Shown here: positions 4,801-7,044 of the stretch, piece after piece | Position numbering within the stretch: the stretch's first letter is position 1 | Layout: each line of letters opens with the position of its first letter | From: an uncultured Oscillibacter sp. | Lineage (GTDB): Bacteria > Bacillota > Clostridia > Oscillospirales > Oscillospiraceae | Direction: 5' to 3' | Assembly (NCBI GenBank): GCA_946183715.1 | Contig: CAMHDB010000094.1 | Coordinates: forward strand, 1-7,044 | Length of the DNA stretch: 7,044 nucleotides | The notes under the pieces: model-generated | The model's input: only the letters and a program-made list of their open reading frames with translations | Database searches by the model: none | What the model was told of the DNA's origin: nothing | Translations under genes and position numbers: made by a program

Positions 4801-7044
4801 CACGACGAGGCAGTAATTTCGGCGTACTGTTGGTGGCCCTGCTCGCCGCCCTGCTGTTGAGCTGGGTCTGGCAGATGAACAACGCCCAGCCGGAAGTGGA
4901 GTATTCCCGCGTCCGACAGCTTTTCATGCAGGAGAAAGTGGTGTCCTTTACCGTGGAGGACAATACCTTGACACTGAACCTGCGCGAAGAGTTCAACGGC
5001 AGTAAAGTTGTGCATTACGACCTCTACGACTTCCAGCTCTTCTACAACGACCTCAACCCGCTCGTCGAAGACCAGTACACCCGGGGCATTATCCAGAGCT
5101 ACAACTACCATCAAGACCACTCCACGGACTGGATTCAAACGCTCCTGCCGTGGATACTCGCCGCGCTGATGATAGGCGTCATGTGGTACGTCATGACGGG
5201 CCGCGGGCAGATGATGGGCGGCGGCGTGGACAGAATGGCGCGGTTCGGCATGGCCCGCACGCGCACGCTCAACGAAAACGACAAGCACATCACATTCGCG
5301 GACGTGGCCGGGGCCGACGAGGAGAAAGAGGAACTGTCCGAAATCGTCGACTTCCTCAAAGACCCGGAAAAGTACGTCGAACTCGGCGCGCGGATTCCGA
5401 AAGGCGTCCTGCTGGTCGGGCCTCCGGGCACCGGGAAGACGTTGCTTGCCAAGGCCGTCGCCGGGGAGGCGCAAGTCGGGTTCCTGTCGATTTCGGGTTC
5501 CGATTTCGTGGAATTGTACGTAGGCGTGGGCGCGAGCCGTGTACGCGACCTCTTTGAACAGGCGAAGCGTTCCTCTCCGGCCATCGTGTTCATCGACGAA
5601 ATCGACGCCGTAGGCCGACAGCGCGGCGCGGGCCTCGGCGGCGGCCACGACGAACGCGAACAGACGTTGAATCAGCTCCTTGTGGAAATGGACGGCTTTT
5701 CTTCCAATGAGGGCGTCGTCGTACTCGCGGCCACGAACCGCGCCGACGTACTCGACCCCGCCTTACTCCGCCCCGGACGCTTTGACCGTCAGATTTACGT
5801 CGGACTGCCCGACATCCGGGGCCGGGAGGAGATTTTACAAGTACATTCCAAGGGCAAACCGCTTGCGGAGGATGTGGACTTGCGCAAACTCGCGCAGGGT
5901 ACCTCCGGATTCACGGGCGCGGATTTGGAAAACCTCGTCAACGAAGGCGCGTTACTCGCCGCGCGGAAAAATCGCCCGTTCATCACGATGGACGACTTGA
6001 AGGACGCCGAAATCAAAGTCATCGCGGGGCCGGAGAAGCGAAGCCGCGTGATTCCGCAGCACGAACGGGAGTTGACCGCGTGGCACGAGGCCGGACACGC
6101 CGTGGTCATGTACAACCTGCCCGGACAGGACCCCGTCAGCCAGATTTCGATTGTCCCGCGCGGCACCGCCGGGGGCCTGACGATTTCCCTGCCGGAGGAA
6201 GACCGCTCTTTCCTGTCCCGGCGCTACATGGAGGACAAAATTGTGTCGCTTCTGGGCGGGCGCGTCGCGGAGCAACTTTGTATCGGCGACATCTCCACCG
6301 GGGCCAGCAACGACTTACAGCGCGCGACCGATATCGCCCGGAAAATGGTGGCGTCCTACGGCATGAGCGACCGTATCGGCGCCGTCGCGTTCGACACCGG
6401 ACACGACGAAATTTTCATCGGGCGCACGATGGCGCAAGGCCGCGTTTACTCGGAATCCGTAGCGGCGGAGATTGACCAAGAAATCAAGGCCGTACTCTCG
6501 AACGCCTACGGTCGCTGTGAGGAGATTCTGAAAGAGCACCGCAAGCAGTTGGATTCCGTGGCGCGGTACCTGTTAGAGCACGAGACCATGGAGCGCGAAG
6601 CGTTCGTCGATGTCATGAACGGCGTCGAACACCCCCGGGCCCCGGCGCCGAAGTCCGGCGCCGAATCGAAAGCCGCCGCAACGCCTACGGCCTCCGACAG
6701 CGTCTCGAAGAAGGACAGCCATGTGACGCCGGTACTGTCCCGGATTCTGAACCGCAACGGGAAACGTTCCGGGAAGACCGAACGGGTCGTGAAACATATC
6801 GCGGACAGCGAGCCGGACAAGACCGTGAATCTCGACAAGGACGCCCCCCGCAACAAATCCGCCGCCCGGAGTACGCAACAGCGCAAGGCCGCGCCCCGCA
6901 ACAATCCCGACGACACGCCCAAGGCCGGGAAATCCGCCGCCCGCGCCGAACGCAACGCGAAAGCGGATAAAACCGACAGTGACACGAAAGGCAACGTGTC
7001 CCGTAACGCGAAGCCCGATACCGTCGAAGGCAACGTGTCCCGTA
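4797..7044 (+). CDS. ftsH: ATP-dependent zinc metalloprotease FtsH, 3' end cut off
   Basis: FtsH is a hexameric membrane AAA+ protease that pulls misfolded or short-lived membrane and cytosolic proteins into a zinc-protease chamber. It is open at the right edge with 749 codons visible. TM1 spans about residues 8-24, a short extracytoplasmic domain 25-110, and TM2 about 115-133. In the AAA module are Walker A GPPGTGKT (208-215), the pore loop FVELYVGVG (237-245, Tyr where Phe is usual), Walker B IVFIDEID (263-270), ATNR (312-315) and RPGRFDR (325-331). In the M41 domain are HEAGH (430-434, zinc ligands and catalytic Glu) and Asp506 in ASNDLQ, the third zinc ligand. The conserved protein ends near 611. 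After it comes a basic, disordered-looking tail of more than 135 residues, beyond the usual 600-650 total. The TTG at 4797 is chosen for the G-rich Shine-Dalgarno and because it puts TM1 right after a short positive leader (TRRG). Confidence 0.98.
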   Translation, partial: MTRRGSNFGVLLVALLAALLLSWVWQMNNAQPEVEYSRVRQLFMQEKVVSFTVEDNTLTLNLREEFNGSKVVHYDLYDFQLFYNDLNPLVEDQYTRGIIQSYNYHQDHSTDWIQTLLPWILAALMIGVMWYVMTGRGQMMGGGVDRMARFGMARTRTLNENDKHITFADVAGADEEKEELSEIVDFLKDPEKYVELGARIPKGVLLVGPPGTGKTLLAKAVAGEAQVGFLSISGSDFVELYVGVGASRVRDLFEQAKRSSPAIVFIDEIDAVGRQRGAGLGGGHDEREQTLNQLLVEMDGFSSNEGVVVLAATNRADVLDPALLRPGRFDRQIYVGLPDIRGREEILQVHSKGKPLAEDVDLRKLAQGTSGFTGADLENLVNEGALLAARKNRPFITMDDLKDAEIKVIAGPEKRSRVIPQHERELTAWHEAGHAVVMYNLPGQDPVSQISIVPRGTAGGLTISLPEEDRSFLSRRYMEDKIVSLLGGRVAEQLCIGDISTGASNDLQRATDIARKMVASYGMSDRIGAVAFDTGHDEIFIGRTMAQGRVYSESVAAEIDQEIKAVLSNAYGRCEEILKEHRKQLDSVARYLLEHETMEREAFVDVMNGVEHPRAPAPKSGAESKAAATPTASDSVSKKDSHVTPVLSRILNRNGKRSGKTERVVKHIADSEPDKTVNLDKDAPRNKSAARSTQQRKAAPRNNPDDTPKAGKSAARAERNAKADKTDSDTKGNVSRNAKPDTVEGNVSR
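6846..6943 (+). repeat. Short imperfect repeats in the ftsH tail
   Basis: CCCCGCAACAA occurs at 6846-6856 and 6894-6904 (48 bases apart). AAATCCGCCGCCCG occurs at 6855-6868 and 6930-6943 (75 bases apart, coding KSAAR both times). Both spacings are multiples of three, so the frame is kept. Confidence 0.6.
6988..7044 (+). repeat. 18-bp direct repeat at the window edge, 39-bp period
   Basis: The same 18 bases (AAGGCAACGTGTCCCGTA) occur at 6988-7005 and 7027-7044, offset by 39 bases or 13 codons. Each copy codes a GNVSR pentapeptide, with RNAKPDT between them. The second copy ends exactly at the window end, so more copies may follow. Confidence 0.75.

Larger units (their letters stand above)
6630..7044 (+). 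other. Basic low-complexity tail coding region of ftsH
   Basis: From about FtsH residue 612 the protein consists mainly of Ala, Lys, Arg, Asp, Asn, Ser, Thr and Pro, with few hydrophobic residues after residue 665. I count about 30 Lys/Arg against 17 Asp/Glu, a net positive charge. The reading frame stays open and the nucleotide motif avoidance continues, so this looks like genuine coding sequence and not a frameshift artefact. Confidence 0.75.

Noticed and set aside
4368..5648. Antisense ORF of 426 codons across hpt and ftsH
   Set aside because: It is the reverse-strand shadow of two well-supported genes in GC-rich DNA; its translation is low-complexity with no recognisable domain and no sensible ribosome site.
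6630..7044. FtsH tail as a frameshift artefact
   Set aside because: The frame continues without stops, in-frame repeats have spacings divisible by three, and the motif avoidance persists, so a true coding extension is more likely.

Overview
The window looks like chromosomal DNA of a GC-rich (by eye a little under 60% G+C) Gram-positive anaerobe, most likely a gut Clostridia of the Oscillospiraceae/Ruminococcaceae type. This rests on three things: the Firmicutes-style order rplI-dnaB followed by tilS-hpt-ftsH, the sequence character of DnaB and L9, and a BspA-like leucine-rich-repeat surface protein next door. The assignment is inference; no 16S or other taxonomic marker is present.

All genes are on the + strand and closely packed. 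Positions 1-816 hold the 3' end of a leucine-rich-repeat protein. Then come rplI (ribosomal protein L9, 856-1305), dnaB (replicative helicase, 1336-2682), a 48-codon hydrophobic ORF (2699-2845), tilS (tRNA-Ile lysidine synthetase, 2851-4152), hpt (hypoxanthine phosphoribosyltransferase, 4206-4769) and ftsH (membrane AAA+ zinc protease, 4797 to beyond the window end). The gaps are 5 to 53 bases and I see no terminator hairpin, so rplI to ftsH could be one transcript covering ribosome assembly, replication, tRNA decoding, purine salvage and membrane protein quality control. No stretch over 300 bases lacks a gene. I see no tRNA, rRNA, CRISPR array, IS element or attachment site.

The genes are ordinary housekeeping genes; the unusual signals are in how they are written. 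(1) By hand reading, GATC never occurs in 7 kb, although GTAC, with the same composition, occurs about 45 times. (2) CCWGG is also absent, and GCWGC and GGWCC occur once each, while their S-centred counterparts are common. This suggests avoidance of several restriction or methylation motifs. (3) dnaB has no ATG/GTG/TTG codon at a sensible distance from its strong Shine-Dalgarno; the best-placed codon is ACG. (4) ftsH starts with TTG inside a G5-T9 homopolymer block overlapping a tiny ORF, and its protein has a basic low-complexity tail of more than 135 residues that begins to repeat at the window edge. (5) An unrecognised small membrane ORF sits between dnaB and tilS.
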